Shown in pieces: positions 1 to 11,812 of a DNA stretch of 64,000 bases. The notes beneath the pieces were generated by a model, which saw only the letters and a program-made list of their open reading frames with translations, made no database searches and was not told where the DNA came from. Positions within the stretch are counted from its first letter, which is position 1. Each line of letters starts with the position of its first letter. Position numbers and translations under genes: made by a program. This DNA comes from Volvox africanus (lineage: Eukaryota > Chlorophyta > Chlorophyceae > Chlamydomonadales > Volvocaceae), in contig BSDZ01000024.1 in NCBI GenBank assembly GCA_030268105.1, positions 1,426,001-1,490,000 on the forward strand, written 5' to 3'.

Positions 1-1384
1 ATGCGGGGCCACCAGAATTGACGCCGCAAAAGCTCCAGTAACCGCGTGCAGCCAGGATGCCCAGCAAGAGGGCCGTCATGAAAATGTGAGAGAAGTTCAC
101 GACGTAATGAATCATCGTTAGGTACGACAATCTGACGGTGGGATCCTTCCGATCGGATCCATAAGCCATGCTCCTGTACCAAGTGCCCCGTGTTGTTGTG
201 AATTGTGAACCACGGGTCGGCTGCATAAGCCTGTTTCAAGCGCTTGGTAAAATCGGAGGGCACGAAGTTAGGTTTTGCCTGAGACCTACTCCGTGTGCTT
301 ACCGCCAGAATGGCTGCATGCAGTGAGGGGTGCCTACTGAGAGCATCAGCTATGTTCAGTGAGCCGCTCAGGTACTCCCAATCAAAGTTAAACCGTGCCA
401 GGTATTCCATCCAGCGGGCCGGTTAAGGGAGGGCACACCTTGCAGAAATGTAAGGGGTTTGTGATCAGTCTTGAGGGCAAAAGGCCGGCCCTCAAGGTAA
501 CATCGCCATTCCTTCAAGGCATGTAGGACCGCCAGAAATTCCTGCTCCCCAGTGGTATAACGGGTTTCAGCCCCCGAAAACTTCTTACTCGTGTATGCAA
601 TGGGGCGTCCCTGCTGCAACAGAACTGCCCCCATCCCATGTATAGATGCATCAGTTATGACCTCTACACGGAACGGCAATGAGTAGTCAGGGAAGTGCAG
701 GATAATATCATCAGAGATAGCACGCTTCAAAGCATCAAAAGCTTCTTGGCATGCGGGGATCCAGGCCTCAGGTGAAGAGAAGGCTCCCTTACGTGTGAGG
801 TTTGTCAGCGGTGCAGCAATGACTGAGTAGCGCTCTATGAACTTACGAAAGTAGTTGGTCAGGCCCAAAAACTTACGCAGTTCCTGAAGGTTGGAGGGCA
901 CTGGCCAATCCCGAACAACAGCAGTTTTCCGGGGGTCCATCCGTATGCCACCCTGAGACACTATATGCCCCAGATACTCCACCTGTGGTTGTGCCCAGTG
1001 GCACTTAAAACTTAGCATACAGCTGCTCACGCCGCAGAACCTCAAAGACCAGGCGGAGGTGTTGTATGTGCTCCTCACGGGTCTTTGAAAACACCAAGAT
1101 ATCGTCCAGATAACAGATGACGAATTTGTCGATGTATGGCCTGAAGATGCGGTCCATGACGGCTTGGAACGTTGCAGGGGTGTTCGTCAGTCCGAAACTA
1201 AGGACGGTATGTTCAAAATGGCCAAACGGCGTACGGAAAGCCGTTTTAGGGATGTCAGATTCTGCTATGGGAATCTGATTATACCCCTGCTGGAGGTCAA
1301 TAGAGCTAAAGAATGCAGAATCTTTTAGCTTATCCAGCAGATCATCGACATGTGGGAGGGGGTAACGGTTCTTAACCGTTGCGG
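1..1384 (-). pseudogene. Family C pol, 3' half (RT palm to integrase zinc region), broken
   Basis: Reverse transcriptase/RNase H/integrase polyprotein fragment of a chromovirus. Read on the minus strand it starts in RT at TVKNRYPLP, has the catalytic YLDD box (about 1097-1123), then the RNase H motifs DASIHGMG and TDHKPL, and runs off the window at the start of the integrase zinc-binding region (LAGHPG...QFWWP). It is broken: there is a one-base frameshift in a T run near 1008 and a deletion of about 8 bases near 421-425, where the [10 protein letters not shown] stretch loses residues. The family A protein aligns throughout but is clearly diverged. It is abruptly joined to a family A LTR at 1385. 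The missing N-terminal half of the same element is at 11353-14641 on the other strand, shown by the matching target duplication. Identity as Ty3/gypsy pol is certain; pairing with that half is a strong inference. Confidence 0.9.
1380..1384. repeat. Target-site duplication TGCGG (CCGCA on minus), half 1
   Basis: These five bases flank the outer end of the LTR at 1385-2217. Read on the minus strand they are CCGCA, identical to the five bases before the LTR at 14642. Both are at the same codon position of family C RT (after RGLNA). Confidence 0.8.
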
Positions 1385-2217
1385 TGTTGCACCTCTCGTT
1401 CGTGTTTGCTCATAAGTATCTGCGCGTCTGAAGGCTTTCGACACCGATGCGCGAGCACTTGCAAGTACAGCAAGGCAAACGCGAGCAAACAGAGACAGCG
1501 GAAGACTTCAAAACAAGAAGAGATATAACTTACAGTCTTACAGATCAAAGCGGTGCAATGGACGTAATCGCCGTCAGCGCCGGAAGCAAGCAATCATCAC
1601 GCGGCGGTGATAGCGAAGTTTAGGCTTAGCTCGGGCTAAGTAGAGTAGCGTATAGCAATGATAATGTAGAACACACGAGTGTTCTCCGGTGTCGAATATC
1701 TTATCTTGCTTAGCCGTCCTCGCATCTGTTATACTCGCAGTATCGCAATGCCGTACGATTCACATTAGGAGGCCGATCCTAGATGTGACAATCCTACTGC
1801 GTATAGGCGATGTCTACGTATAACAACGTATAAGCCTTTCCGGCATTCGCATGATGCAAGGGTCCGGATAACGATATCCGGTTGCAGGGCATGTATCGCG
1901 ACGAGTGCGGCGCTCTCAACGTGTGCTTTAATGAAGTAATATTATATCAAATAATATTACTTATCGTTTCATAGCACGAGCATAATGCGCACTTCAATGA
2001 TTCGGTATTTCATGCATGCTAGGCGGATTTGCCATGATGCAATGTCGCGATGGATAATGACAACATGCCAAATGCATATATAAATGTATGCGAATACATC
2101 TATATCATGCAGGTTCATTCATATGCAATAATCATTCATGCGTTCATCAAGATAACACTTCGCCTTGTAGAATCGCATCGACCTACGCATCGGCGGGAAA
2201 CAAACCGCAGCACAACA
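1385..2217 (-). repeat. Family A LTR, 833 bp (3' LTR of the element inserted in family C)
   Basis: Begins TGTTGCACC and ends GCAGCACAACA on the plus strand, so the element reads on the minus strand. It is followed at 2218 by the complement of the polypurine tract, which makes it a 3' LTR. Its 833-bp length and diagnostic variants (GCTGCGG at the U3 end, GAATGACTATTGC insertion, TTCTTGTTTTG) are shared only with the LTR at 14642-15474, so the two look like sister LTRs. Confidence 0.92.
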
Positions 2218-3094
2218 ATTATCCCCCCTCCCTTATGCAGCGTCCTCGCTGCTTCATACAGCATCGACTGCAAGGGTCATTGGGCTTGCGTGACACGTTT
2301 GTGGGCTTCTTCGAGCAGGGGCTTCATGTCCTGCAAGAAGTTGCGTGCCGGTTCCCATGAGTTGTGCTCGCTGGTATACCCTGTCCACTTGACCAAGTAC
2401 TCGTGTACTGTCCGCTTACGTCGGTGTCGGCCCACACGACGCGCACGATAATCTAACACCCGCTCCACATCGTAAAACTTCTGTTTACCAGCGATCCAGG
2501 TCTCGGGAACTGGTTCCATCGCTGCGGGGGCGTTAGCAGGCTCAGGGACGGGTTCTGTACCACAATAAGGACGGACAAGCGATACGTGAAACGTGGGGTG
2601 AATGGTCATATCAGCGGGCAATGCAAGCTCCACAGCCACATTCCCAACCATGCACACGACAGGATACGGACCAATCCAGCAGGGTAAGAGTTTTTATTAT
2701 ATTCGGTGAGCCTACCGACAGTACTCTTGAGAAGATTCAGTAAACTCAGCAAGTACTTGCCCAGCTGATTCCTGATCTCTGTAGTTTGGGCAATGAGAGT
2801 CGCCAACTGGTCTGGACGAAAGCCGGTCTCAGTCGCCGCAGCAAGCAATGCCAGTGCACTGAGATTACCTGCGACTCAGAGCGTACACTTACACAACAAG
2901 TGCAGCAATCTAAGTAAAAGCAATTAAACAATTACAAACCGGAAGCGGCGGCGTCCAAAACGGCGCGGCCTAGGTCTTCGGCAAAAGTATCTAGCGGTCC
3001 TCGTGGTTCGTCGCTGGAACTCGCCATAGAAAGAACCTACTTCCGATTAGACAAAGAGAGACAGTTAGGCAACGAACCTGTCTCGATACCAATT
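2218..3094 (-). mobile_element. Family A internal region, deleted to 877 bp
   Basis: Reading the minus strand from the LTR at 3095, the region has the primer-binding site (about 3073-3092), the short leader exon and leader, then jumps at about 2691-2705 directly to the integrase C terminus and chromodomain, and ends with the polypurine tract. Gag, protease, RT, RNase H and the integrase core are absent. A 7-9 base filler (TATTATA-like) sits at the junction. No functional product is expected; it could move only in trans. Confidence 0.85.
2277..2690 (-). pseudogene. Integrase GPY/F and chromodomain tail of family A pol
   Basis: Minus-strand fragment starting at the GPY/F module (WIGPYPVV, then IHPTFHVSLVRPY) followed by a chromodomain: FYDVERVLDYRARR, EYLVKWTGY, NSWEPARNF. 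Chromodomains at this position direct chromovirus integrase to methylated histone. Only about the last 135 residues of pol remain; they abut the deletion junction, so there is no start codon. Confidence 0.88.
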
Positions 3095-3912
3095 TGTTGT
3101 ACCTCTCGTTCGCGTTTGCTCATAAGTATCTGCACGTCTGGAGACTTAGACACCGATGCGCGAGCACTTGCAAGTACAGCAAGGCAAGCGAGAGCAAACA
3201 GAGACAGTGGAAGACTTCAAGACGAAGAGAGATATAACTTACAGTCTTACAGATCGGAATGATGCAATGGACGAAATCGCCGTCAGCGCCGGAAGCAAGC
3301 AATCATCACGCGGGGGTGACTAGCGAAGTTCAGGCTTAGCTCGGGCTAAGTAGAATATCGTATAGCAATAGTAATGTAGAACACATGAGTGTTCTCCGGT
3401 ATCTTGTCTTGCTTAGCCGTCCTCGCATCTGTTATACTCGCAGTATCGCAATGCCGTACGATTCACATTAGGAGGCCGATCCTAGATGTGACTATCCTAC
3501 TGCGTATAGGCGATGTCTACGTATAACAACGTATAAGCCTTTCCGGCATTCACATGATGCAAGGGTCCGGATAACGATATCCAGTTGCAGGGCATGTGTC
3601 GCGACAAGTGCGGCGCTCTCAACGTGTGCTGTAATGAAGTAATATTATATCAGATAATATTACTTATCGTTTTGTAGCACGAGCATAATGCGCACTTCAA
3701 TGCTTTGGGCTTTCATGCATGCTAGGCGGATTTGCCATGATGCGATGTTGCGATGGATAATGACAACATGCCAAATGCATATATATAAATGTACACAAAT
3801 ACATTTATATCATGCAGGTTCATTCATATGCAATGTGTTCATCACAATAACACTTCGCCTTGTAGGATCACATCGACCTACGCATCGGCGGGAAACTAAC
3901 CGTAGCACAACA
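3095..3912 (-). repeat. Family A LTR, 818 bp, shared by two internal regions
   Basis: TGTTGTACC...GTAGCACAACA. On its left is a primer-binding site (5' LTR of 2218-3094); on its right is a polypurine tract (3' LTR of 3913-8070). One LTR serving two neighbouring internal regions is the usual product of recombination between LTRs. Confidence 0.92.
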
Positions 3913-3971
3913 ATTATCCTCCCTCCCGTATGCAGCGTCCTCGCTGCATCATACAGCATCGACTGCAGGGG

Positions 3972-6368
3972 TCATTGGGCTTGCGTGGCACGTTTGCGGG
4001 CTTCTTCGAGCAGGGGCTTCATGTCCTGCAAGAAGTTGCGTGCCGGTTCCCATGAGTTGTGCTCGTCGGTATACACTGTCCACTTGACCAAGTACTCGTG
4101 TACTGTCCGCTTACGTCGGTGTTGGCCCACACGACGCGCGCGATAATCTAACACCCGCTCCACATCGTAAAACTTCTGTTTACCAGCGATCCAGGTCTCG
4201 GGAACTGGTTCCATCGCTGCAGGGGCGTTAGCAGGCTCAGGGACGGGTTCCGTACCACGATACGGACGAACAAGCGATACGTGAAACGTGGGGTGAATGG
4301 TCATATCAGCGGGCAATGCAAGCTCCACAGCCACATTCCCAACCATGCGCACGACAGGATACGGACCAATCCAGCGAGGTAAGAGTTTTCGGGATCCGTC
4401 GGCCAATGAACGCAAGTTCTTGGTGCTTAGCAACAAGAGTTGCCCTTCCGAAAACGTCACATCCTGCTTAGATTTGTTATAGTATTCCGTCGTTCGTTGC
4501 TGTGCCGCGTCCAAACACGACTTCGCATCTGTGATTCGGGACATAAAAGACTTGGCAAAAAGTTTAGCAGCAGGCACGTTCACTTCCAACTCACGCCACA
4601 CGGGTAGCGCGGGATGAAATCCGTAGTTAAGAAAGAACGGACTTTTGCCTGTAGAGCGGTTAACAGCATTGTTAAGCGCGAATTCTGCCGCAGTCAAATA
4701 CGTATCCCAAACGAGTGGTGTGCGACCAGCATAATTGCGCAACATATCACCCAACGTGCGATTTGTGCATTCGGTTTGACCATCAGTCTGCGGGTGATAC
4801 GCCGTGCTCAGGTTGACGCGCATGCCAGCTAGTTTGCAGAGCGCTTCCCAAAACTTAGACGTGAACTGCCCACCGCGGTCCGAAATCACATTTTTGGGAA
4901 CCCCGTGTAACCGAACCACATTGTCGAAAAACAAACGTGCGGTTTGTTCAGCCGTGCAGGATGATGTGCATGGTGCTAGGTGGACCATCTTAGTCAGACG
5001 ATCGACCATTACGAACACCGCATCGTATCCCCCCTCAGTTTTGGGCAGCGCGACTACGAAGTCCATGGAAACACTTTCCCAAGGCGCATCCGGGACAGGC
5101 AACGGTTGCAACAACCCGTGGCCCTTACCGGACAAAGCCTTATTGCGCTGGCACAGACTGCATGTCTGTAAGAAGTTCGCCGCATCCTTAGCCAAACGAG
5201 GCCACCAAAAGGAACGATTTGCGTAGCTGCACCCTCCGTCCGTAGCCAAAGGCCATTTTGCTTGCGAAGGTTTTCTACATTAGCCGGGTCCGCGAACCAG
5301 GCGTCTGCGTTGTAGGCAACCTTCAACCGCTCCGTGAGGTCCGTCGCGATCGGTACCTCCTCGCTACACGGCCGCACGACGGGCGCTGCCAAAATTGCAG
5401 TGTGTAGCGACAGATGTCGACTGAGAGCATCGGCAATATTCAATTTACCAGAAATATACTCCCAGGTGCAGTCGAACCTAGCTAGGTATTCCATCCACCT
5501 AGCCTGACGGCGGTTCAACGTCGGAACGCTTTGCAAAAACGTTAGGGGCTTATGGTCAGTCTTTAAAGTAAACGGGCGTCCCTCAAGGTAACAGCGCCAT
5601 TCCTTTAAAGCATGCAGCACGGCCAGAAGCTCCTGTTCCCCGGTGGTGTAGCGAATCTCCGCACCAGAAAACTTCTTACTCGTGAAGGCGATCGGTCACC
5701 CTTCCTGTAACAATACAGCGCCGCTTCCAAATATTGAGGCATCAGACACTACCTCAACACGAAATGGCAACGAGTAATCAGGGAATGCAAGGGTGACATC
5801 TTCGGCAACGATTCGTTTGAGCTCTTCGAATGCCCGCTGGCATTGCGATGTCCACGACTCGAGCGAAACGAAAACGCCTTTGCGAGTTAAGTTAGTAAGC
5901 GGGGCCGCAATGATGGAATATTTTTCAATGAGCTTTCGGAAATAATTGGTCAAGCCAAGGAACTTACGCAGCTCCGTGAGGTTCTGAGGTGCGGGCCAAT
6001 CACGAACCACGGCGACCTTCCGTGGGTCCATCTTCACACCGGTGGCCGACGCAATGTGGCCATTCAAACCGATCTGAACCACAGGGACACGGTTATCTAC
6101 GAGCGACTGAGGGGATGAACAAAACCACGTGGTTAGACAGATCGATAGACGACAGGGGACGGCGAGGAGTAAACAAATTACACAACGGGTCGAAGCAGAG
6201 AAGTCCCGTGCGTCCGTCAAGCGTGATGCGTCGCGCAATGACTCGCTCGATGTGTCCAAGTACACAAGGCAACAATGCCTTAACGGCTGGCCGTAAGGAT
6301 GACCACCGACCATGCGTTAGTTCAGAAATCCCAGGTGGTGCCCCCTCCACAGGAACCCGGGCAAGCCC
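3972..6368 (-). pseudogene. Family A pol with three internal deletions
   Basis: Degraded protease-RT-RNase H-integrase-chromodomain polyprotein. Visible motifs are RT connection [11 protein letters not shown], RNase H SDAS and TDHKPL, integrase core D-D-E ([22 protein letters not shown]), GPY/F and chromodomain. Deletions: about 5211-5217 (removes the H-H part of the integrase zinc finger; CGTTCC at both ends), about 6057-6062 (protease IGLNG joined to RT GHI, losing the RT palm with YLDD; GGCC at both ends), and about 6107-6111 (methyltransferase-like domain joined to protease). Without an RT active site and zinc finger it cannot support its own transposition. Confidence 0.88.
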
Positions 6369-7604
6369 CTATTTCGGCTGAGGTACAAACGGCGGCATTA
6401 GAGGGCAATCCTTCGTGGAATGGCTCTCCGCACACCGTAGACAAACATTGGCCAATTTCCGACGCTCGAATTCAGAACGATTGCAATTCCATTTTGGCAT
6501 ATACGTGTCATCCGTGCGAGTCCGCTTCGCATTGGGGTCGGAACGCTGTGCGGCTGCCGTCGACGGCGCACCACCACGCTTCCTGCTCTTATCCGGGTCC
6601 GAGCTCGGACCTGCTCCTCCTGACCCACGGACACCAGAGCTAGCGCCCCCGCGCGCCTGGCGTTGCCCGTTGCTGCGTCGCGTCGCGGCAGTAGGCGTGG
6701 GGCGGGTCGCTCCGAAGTCCTGGTCAAGAGCTACGGCTTCCCCAAGCGGATCCTGCACTTGCACGGCATTTGCACGAGGGGCAGACTTGACTTCTTCCTC
6801 ACCGGCAAGGAGTCGTATCTCCGTGCCCTTAGCAAAAGCGACCAAAGCATCATACGACTTGATCTGCGCTCCAACCAAGTCAGTAGCGCACCATTTAGCC
6901 AAAAGTTTTGTCAGGCCTCGCCTAAACCAAAAGACACGCTCGGATTCAGTGAGGTCAGCAATGGGAGTCACAAGTGCTTCGAAGCGTGACTGGTACGCAG
7001 GTACATTTTCATCCCGACGCATGTGGTAGCTACCGGCTGCCAAAACCTTACGAGCTTCCACATCGCGTGCTTGAACCTCAGTAGCGAATCGTGCGAGCAA
7101 AGCGGCGACCAACTCGTCAAAAGTATAGTTGCCCCGGGCGTTGGTCCAATTGCGATACCAGTCCTTCGCTGAGCCCTCGAGGGTGTTACCAACGAAGAGA
7201 CACCTGATACCGTCATTATTGCCACCATGAACAGCCTGGAGATACTTTTTAGCGTCACGCACGTACGCACGCGTTGCATCGGCTATGCTATGCCCTGGTG
7301 TCTTGTCGGTCAGCGAAATATTGAGCCTAGGAACGGGAATCGACAATCTCATCACCTCAGGGATGTCATCATGCCCTCGAGCTTGAGGTAATGGCAGAAC
7401 CCTTGGTCCAGCAGTGTTGTCCATATTCGTGTTCACTGCTTAATGCGGCACAATTAAGTGAGCAGGGGTCTGAAGGAAAAGGGGCTCTTGAGTGGCTCGC
7501 GCGCCGACAGTCTCAAGACCTCTATCCGGTGCTCTAGCAGCCACAACAAAATCGGGTTGGCTAGCTAGGCTAGTGTGCGGCGTATCGTCGTGTTCCGCGG
7601 ACAT
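6369..7604 (-). pseudogene. Family A gag, one nonsense codon
   Basis: Capsid/nucleocapsid polyprotein that packages element RNA. Start ATG at 7604 (MSAEHDDTPHTS). The capsid-like domain has GNTLEGSAKDWYRNWTNA and FRRGL, followed by a basic Ser/Arg/Gly-rich linker and a zinc knuckle CLRCAESHSTKDC (C-x2-C-x3-H-x4-C). A TCA codon near 7441-7443 is TAA, so initiation would have to shift to the inner Met at 7436. The frame ends at TAG (6371-6369) and pol continues in the same frame. Confidence 0.87.
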
Positions 7605-8070
7605 GGAGCACGAAACGATACCCTAGGTTTGCGTAATAGAAGCCGACTTCTATCGCAAAGGCAAGAGTACAAAACAATTCGGTGAGCCTACCGACAGTAC
7701 TCTTGAGAAGATTCAGTAAACTCAGCAAGTACTTGCCCAGCTGAGTCCTGATCTCTTTAGTTTGGGCGATGAGAGTCGCCAAATGGTCCGGACGAAAGCC
7801 GGTCTCAGTCGCCGCGGCAAGCAATGCCGGTGCACTGAGATTACCTGCGACTCAGAGCATACACTTACACGACAAGTGCAGCAATCTAAGCAAAAGCAAT
7901 CAAACAATTACAAACCGGAAGCGGCGGCGTCCAAAACGGCGCGGCCTAGGTCTTCGGCAAAAGTATCTAGCGGTCCTCATGGTTCATCGCTGGAACTCGC
8001 CATAGAAAGAACCTACTTCCCATTAGACAAAGAGAGACAGTTAGGCAACGAACCTGTCTCGATACCAATT

Positions 8071-8894
8071 TGTTGTACCTCTCGTTCTTGTTTGCTCATA
8101 AGTATCTGCACGTCTGGAGACTTTCGACACCGATGCGCAAGCACTTGCAAGTACAGCAAGGCAAGCGAGAGCAAACAGAGACAGCAGAAGACTTCAAGAC
8201 GAAGAGAGATATAACTTACAGTCTTACAGATCGGAACGATGCAATGGACGAAGTCGCCATCAGCGCCGGAAGCAAGCAATCATCACGCGGCGGTGATCAG
8301 CGAAGTTCAGGCTTAGCTCGGGCTAAGTAGAATAGTGTATAGCAATAGTAATATAGAACACACGAGTGTTCTCCGGTATCGAATGTCTTGTCTTGCTTAG
8401 CTGTCCTCGCATCTGTTTTACTCGCAGTATCGCAATGCTGTACGATTCACATTAGGAGGCCGATCCTAAGTGTGACAATCCTACTGCGTATAGGCGATGT
8501 CTACGCATAACAACGTATAAGCCTTTCCGGCATTCGCATGATGCAAGGGTCCGGATAACGATATCCGGTTGCAGGGCATGTGTCGCGACGAGTGCGGCGC
8601 TCTCAACGTGTGCTGTAATGAAGTAATATTATATCAGATAATATTACTTATCGTTTCGTAGCACGAGCATAGTGCGCACTTCAATGCTTCGGGCTTTCAT
8701 GCATGCTAGGCGGATTTGCCATGATGCGATGTCGCGATGGGTAATGACAACATGCCAAATGCATATATAAATGTACACGAATACATTTATATCATGCAGA
8801 TTCATTCATATGCAATGTGTTCATCACAATAACACTTCGCCTTGTAGGATCACATCGACCTACGCATCGGCGGGAAACTAACCGTAGCACAACA
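8071..8894 (-). repeat. Family A LTR, 824 bp, joined to family B pol
   Basis: TGTTGTACC...GTAGCACAACA. Its inner side (8049-8070) carries the primer-binding site, so it is a 5' LTR on the minus strand. Its outer end abuts CCTTG, in the middle of the family B RT connection domain. No matching CCTTG flank appears on another LTR in this window, so the partner half of that insertion is missing. Confidence 0.92.
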
Positions 8895-10958
8895 CCTTGG
8901 CTTAGCCAATTATTTCAGGAGGTTTATTCAGGGTTATTCCTCCCTTGTGGCCCCCCTCACAACCCTTACCAGTGAGAAAGTGCCCTTCCACTGGACCGAA
9001 GCCTGCGAGGCAGCCTTCCAGGGTGTGAAGCATGCCTTGACAAATGCGCCAGTACTTTAACTCCCCGAGCTTGATAAACCTTTCACGGTTTGGTCTGATG
9101 CCTCAATACATGGCACAGGAGCCGTCCTCTTGCAGGATGACCACCCTGTCGCCTATACCAGTTCTAAATTCAATAAGGCAGAGTACAACTACTCAACAAC
9201 AGACCAAGAGTGCCTCGGCACTGTCTTAGCCCTGGAAGAGTGGCGTTGTTACCTTGAAGGCGCCAGTGATGTAACGTTGATCACGGATCACCAACCACTG
9301 GTATACCTCCAAGAACAGAAAAGCGCGGATAAGCTATCCCGCCGCCAAGCTCGTTGGATGGAGCGATTATCACGTTTCACATTTAAATGGGAGTATCGCC
9401 CTGGTCGGGTGAACGTAGCTGACCCTATCAGTCGGGTCCACGACGTGGTGCTCAACTTGCTTTCTGCCGCGCTGATTGACAGCGACTTAGGACACCGAAT
9501 CATCCGCGGGTATGATGGTGATCCCAATCTCACGAAAAGGTAGCAAAGCTGCGGCTCAAAAAGAAGGGTAACTTCTGGTACAATGGGTCCCAGATTTACA
9601 TCCCTAATCACGCTGACTTACGACGGGTCATCATGAAAGAGTATCATGATACCCCATGGGCTGGCCACCGCGGCATTGACCGCACCAAACAAGCGATCGC
9701 ACAAACGTACTGGTGGCCTGGACTAGATACTGACGTGAAGGCCTACGTCAAGTCTTGTCCTCAATGTCAGCATAACAAACCAACCAACACTAAGCCGGGT
9801 GGTTTGCTGCAGCCGCTCCCCATACCTTCTTCCGTGTGGGAGAGCATATCAATGGATTTGATAACCCAGCTACCAACAACTCGCAATGGGCATGATGCGA
9901 TCGTAGTGTTTGTGGACCGGCTGAGCAAAATGACGCACTTTGCTCCCACACACACGACCGCAGGAGCGGAAGAGTTGGCTCGCCTTTTTGTAGCCACTGT
10001 ATTCCGGCAGCACGGCCTTCCAAAGAACATTATCTCTGACCGGGACCCACGCTTTACAAGCAATTTCTGGAAGGAAATATTTCGCCTATTGGGCACCCAC
10101 CTCCATATGAGCACAGCCTTCCATCCACAAACAGATGGACAAACAGAGCGAATGAACCGCTTACTGGAAGAGGCATTACGGCACTATATCTCCCCTAATC
10201 AGGATGATTGGGATGATCACTTACCGTTGATTGAGTTTGCTATCAATAACTCCAAACAACGTTCGACGGGTATGACACCATTTTTGCTTAATGGTGTCCA
10301 GCAACCGCGTGTGCCGGTTGACCTGCATATACCCTCGAAAGTGCCAGCTGCTGATGAGTACTCCACCATCATGCGCAAGCGATTGCAACTCGCTAAAACT
10401 TGTCTCCAGGCTGCGCAATCTAGACAAAAACAGGATGCTGACTCTTCTCGGCGCCCCGTGCGTTATGAGGTTGGGCAAAAAGTGCTGTTAAGTACCAAGA
10501 ATATTAACCTTAAAAAACCTGGAACTAAGAAGCTGATGCCAAAATTCATCGGCCCATATACAGTTGTCGCTAATATTGGCGAAACAGCGGTAAAACTTGG
10601 CTTACCAGCTGAATCTCGCCTACACCCGGTCTTTCATGTGTCACTCCTGAAACCATTCAAGGAGGACGCTCAGCGACAACCACCCTCACCACTTGTTATT
10701 GAGGGTGAACCATTCTACATGGTTGAAGCCATTGTAGATCATCGGGATGTCTCAATCCGTGGGGGCAGAGGTAAAACTCGTCGAGAGTACCTTATCAAGT
10801 GGGAAGGATATGATTCCACTCACAATACATATGAAACCGAGGCATCACTGAAAGAATCAGATCCTCTGGTGGAAGCCATCGAGGAATATGAGCGAAGACT
10901 CAAAGCCAAAGGGCCGAGACCCACTGAGAAAGGAACCTCATCCAAGAGGAGACGGTGA
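8895..10958 (+). pseudogene. Family B pol, 3' half: RT connection, RNase H, integrase, chromodomain
   Basis: C-terminal half of a second chromovirus pol. It opens in the RT connection (LGLANYFRRFI), has RNase H motifs WSDASIHGTG, TTDQECLG and TDHQPL, an integrase zinc finger H-H-C-C (GHRGIDRTK ... SCPQCQHNK), core D-D-E residues ([23 protein letters not shown]), GPY/F (FIGPYTVV) and a chromodomain (FYMVEAIVDH, EYLIKWEGYD). Two lesions: a TAA at about 9058-9060 in RNase H, and a one-base deletion near 9538 ahead of the integrase. The integrase-chromodomain part (about 9545-10958) is otherwise open to its TGA. It carries no RT palm; the N-terminal half of this element is at 52702-55812 on the opposite strand. 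Confidence 0.9.
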
Positions 10959-10975
10959 CGCTCCCGGGACGTTTC

Positions 10976-10993
10976 ACTTCAGAGGGGGGGGAA
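10976..10993 (+). promoter_or_regulatory. Family B polypurine tract
   Basis: A G-run-rich purine stretch (AGAGGGGGGGGAA) directly precedes the 3' LTR, the normal place for the plus-strand primer of reverse transcription. Confidence 0.85.
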
Positions 10994-11347
10994 TGTAGGA
11001 AACTACATTTACCTTAGAGAAATAGGCCCAGATAAAGAGGTAGGCAATCATGCAATAAGCATGATGCCTAACCGAAAACTAACTACGAGTAAACTTCGCG
11101 ATTTGCAAAGAAGATTGCCGTACATCTTGGCTAGGTGAGCCAATATTAAAGTCACCCAGGTGAAGAGCTAAGGCCTGACATTTTAGTATCACAATACTAA
11201 TTGTTCGGAGTTCAAGACTCCGCTGTCACCAATTATTCCTAATAGATGTACAATTTCGCGACGCTAACTTACTTGCGAGCTATCTCTAAATCTACAAAAG
11301 CTACGCTTCCGCACAAATCTAGTAGTATCCTGAAAGGGACTGCTACA
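10994..11347 (+). repeat. Family B 3' LTR, 354 bp
   Basis: TGTAGGAAAC...GGGACTGCTACA. It is preceded by the polypurine tract and followed by GTCGC. The inverted copy at 55813-56166 is also 354 bp and differs at about four positions by eye. It contains a palindrome (GGCAATCATGC...GCATGATGCC) near its 5' end. Confidence 0.93.
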
Positions 11348-11352
11348 GTCGC
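11348..11352. repeat. Target-site duplication GTCGC of family B, half 1
   Basis: The five bases after the family B 3' LTR. The same five bases, read on the minus strand, lie outside the family B 5' LTR at 56167-56171. Confidence 0.85.
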
Positions 11353-11812
11353 GGTCAACGTGGCTCGCGACCTAGACAATTCTGCCTTCTCTGTTAGGTA
11401 AGATCTTCCTGCAACACTGCTTTCTATCTAGAACTTGTATTGCAATTTTGCTGAGGAATCCCTGTAGTTGCGGGTTCGATAGTACCTTCACATCGAATCC
11501 GACGAGGAGTCGACTTCGTGAATTTACTTCGGCTTCCACTAATACATATATATCTCTATTACTTGAAAGGTATTGTGTTTGTTCCAACCGCCGTGAGTGC
11601 TTCTGCAGTGTCAACACCTCAGACCCGTCGGAGCGGCACTTCTGCCCAGTCACTCCGATCCATCGCAAATCAACTTCACGCGCGGACTTCAAAATTTTTG
11701 AAGTTCATCGAAGGCATCCAAGCGTTGGGTAGGCCCTGGTCCTTGCCTTTGCTTTGCCTTTCGCCAGAACAGTCACTCGCAGTTCGATCTGTTAGGCTTT
11801 CAGGCATACAAT
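11353..11812 (+). other. Family C leader, 3' part, with predicted gag exon 2
   Basis: Continuation of the family C leader whose 5' part is at 56172-56485 (minus). A candidate 3' splice site (pyrimidine-rich stretch, then ACTTGAAAG) ends at 11569. The frame opened there (IVFVPTAVSASAVS..., then RSIANQLHARTSKFLKF) resembles in layout the family A segment with TEIRTQLGKYLLSLLNLLK. This matches an upstream exon ending in phase 1. Exon status is a prediction. Confidence 0.45.

Larger units (their letters stand above)
3913..8070 (-). mobile_element. Family A element internal region, gag-pol with several deletions
   Basis: A 4158-bp internal region on the minus strand between LTRs 3095-3912 and 8071-8894. 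From the right: primer-binding site (8049-8067), leader, gag (7604-6369), UAG, pol (to 3972), polypurine tract (3913-3930). A full family A internal region (15475-21297) is 5823 bp, so about 1.7 kb is missing. The leader (7605-8070) has no long gene; in its short leader exon a CGA codon has become TGA. Confidence 0.88.

Noticed and set aside
1372..1593. Short open frames (MLASGADGD... type) recurring in every family A LTR, on either strand
   Set aside because: They lie wholly in LTRs, lack consistent ATG starts and vary with LTR indels. They recur only because the LTR does.
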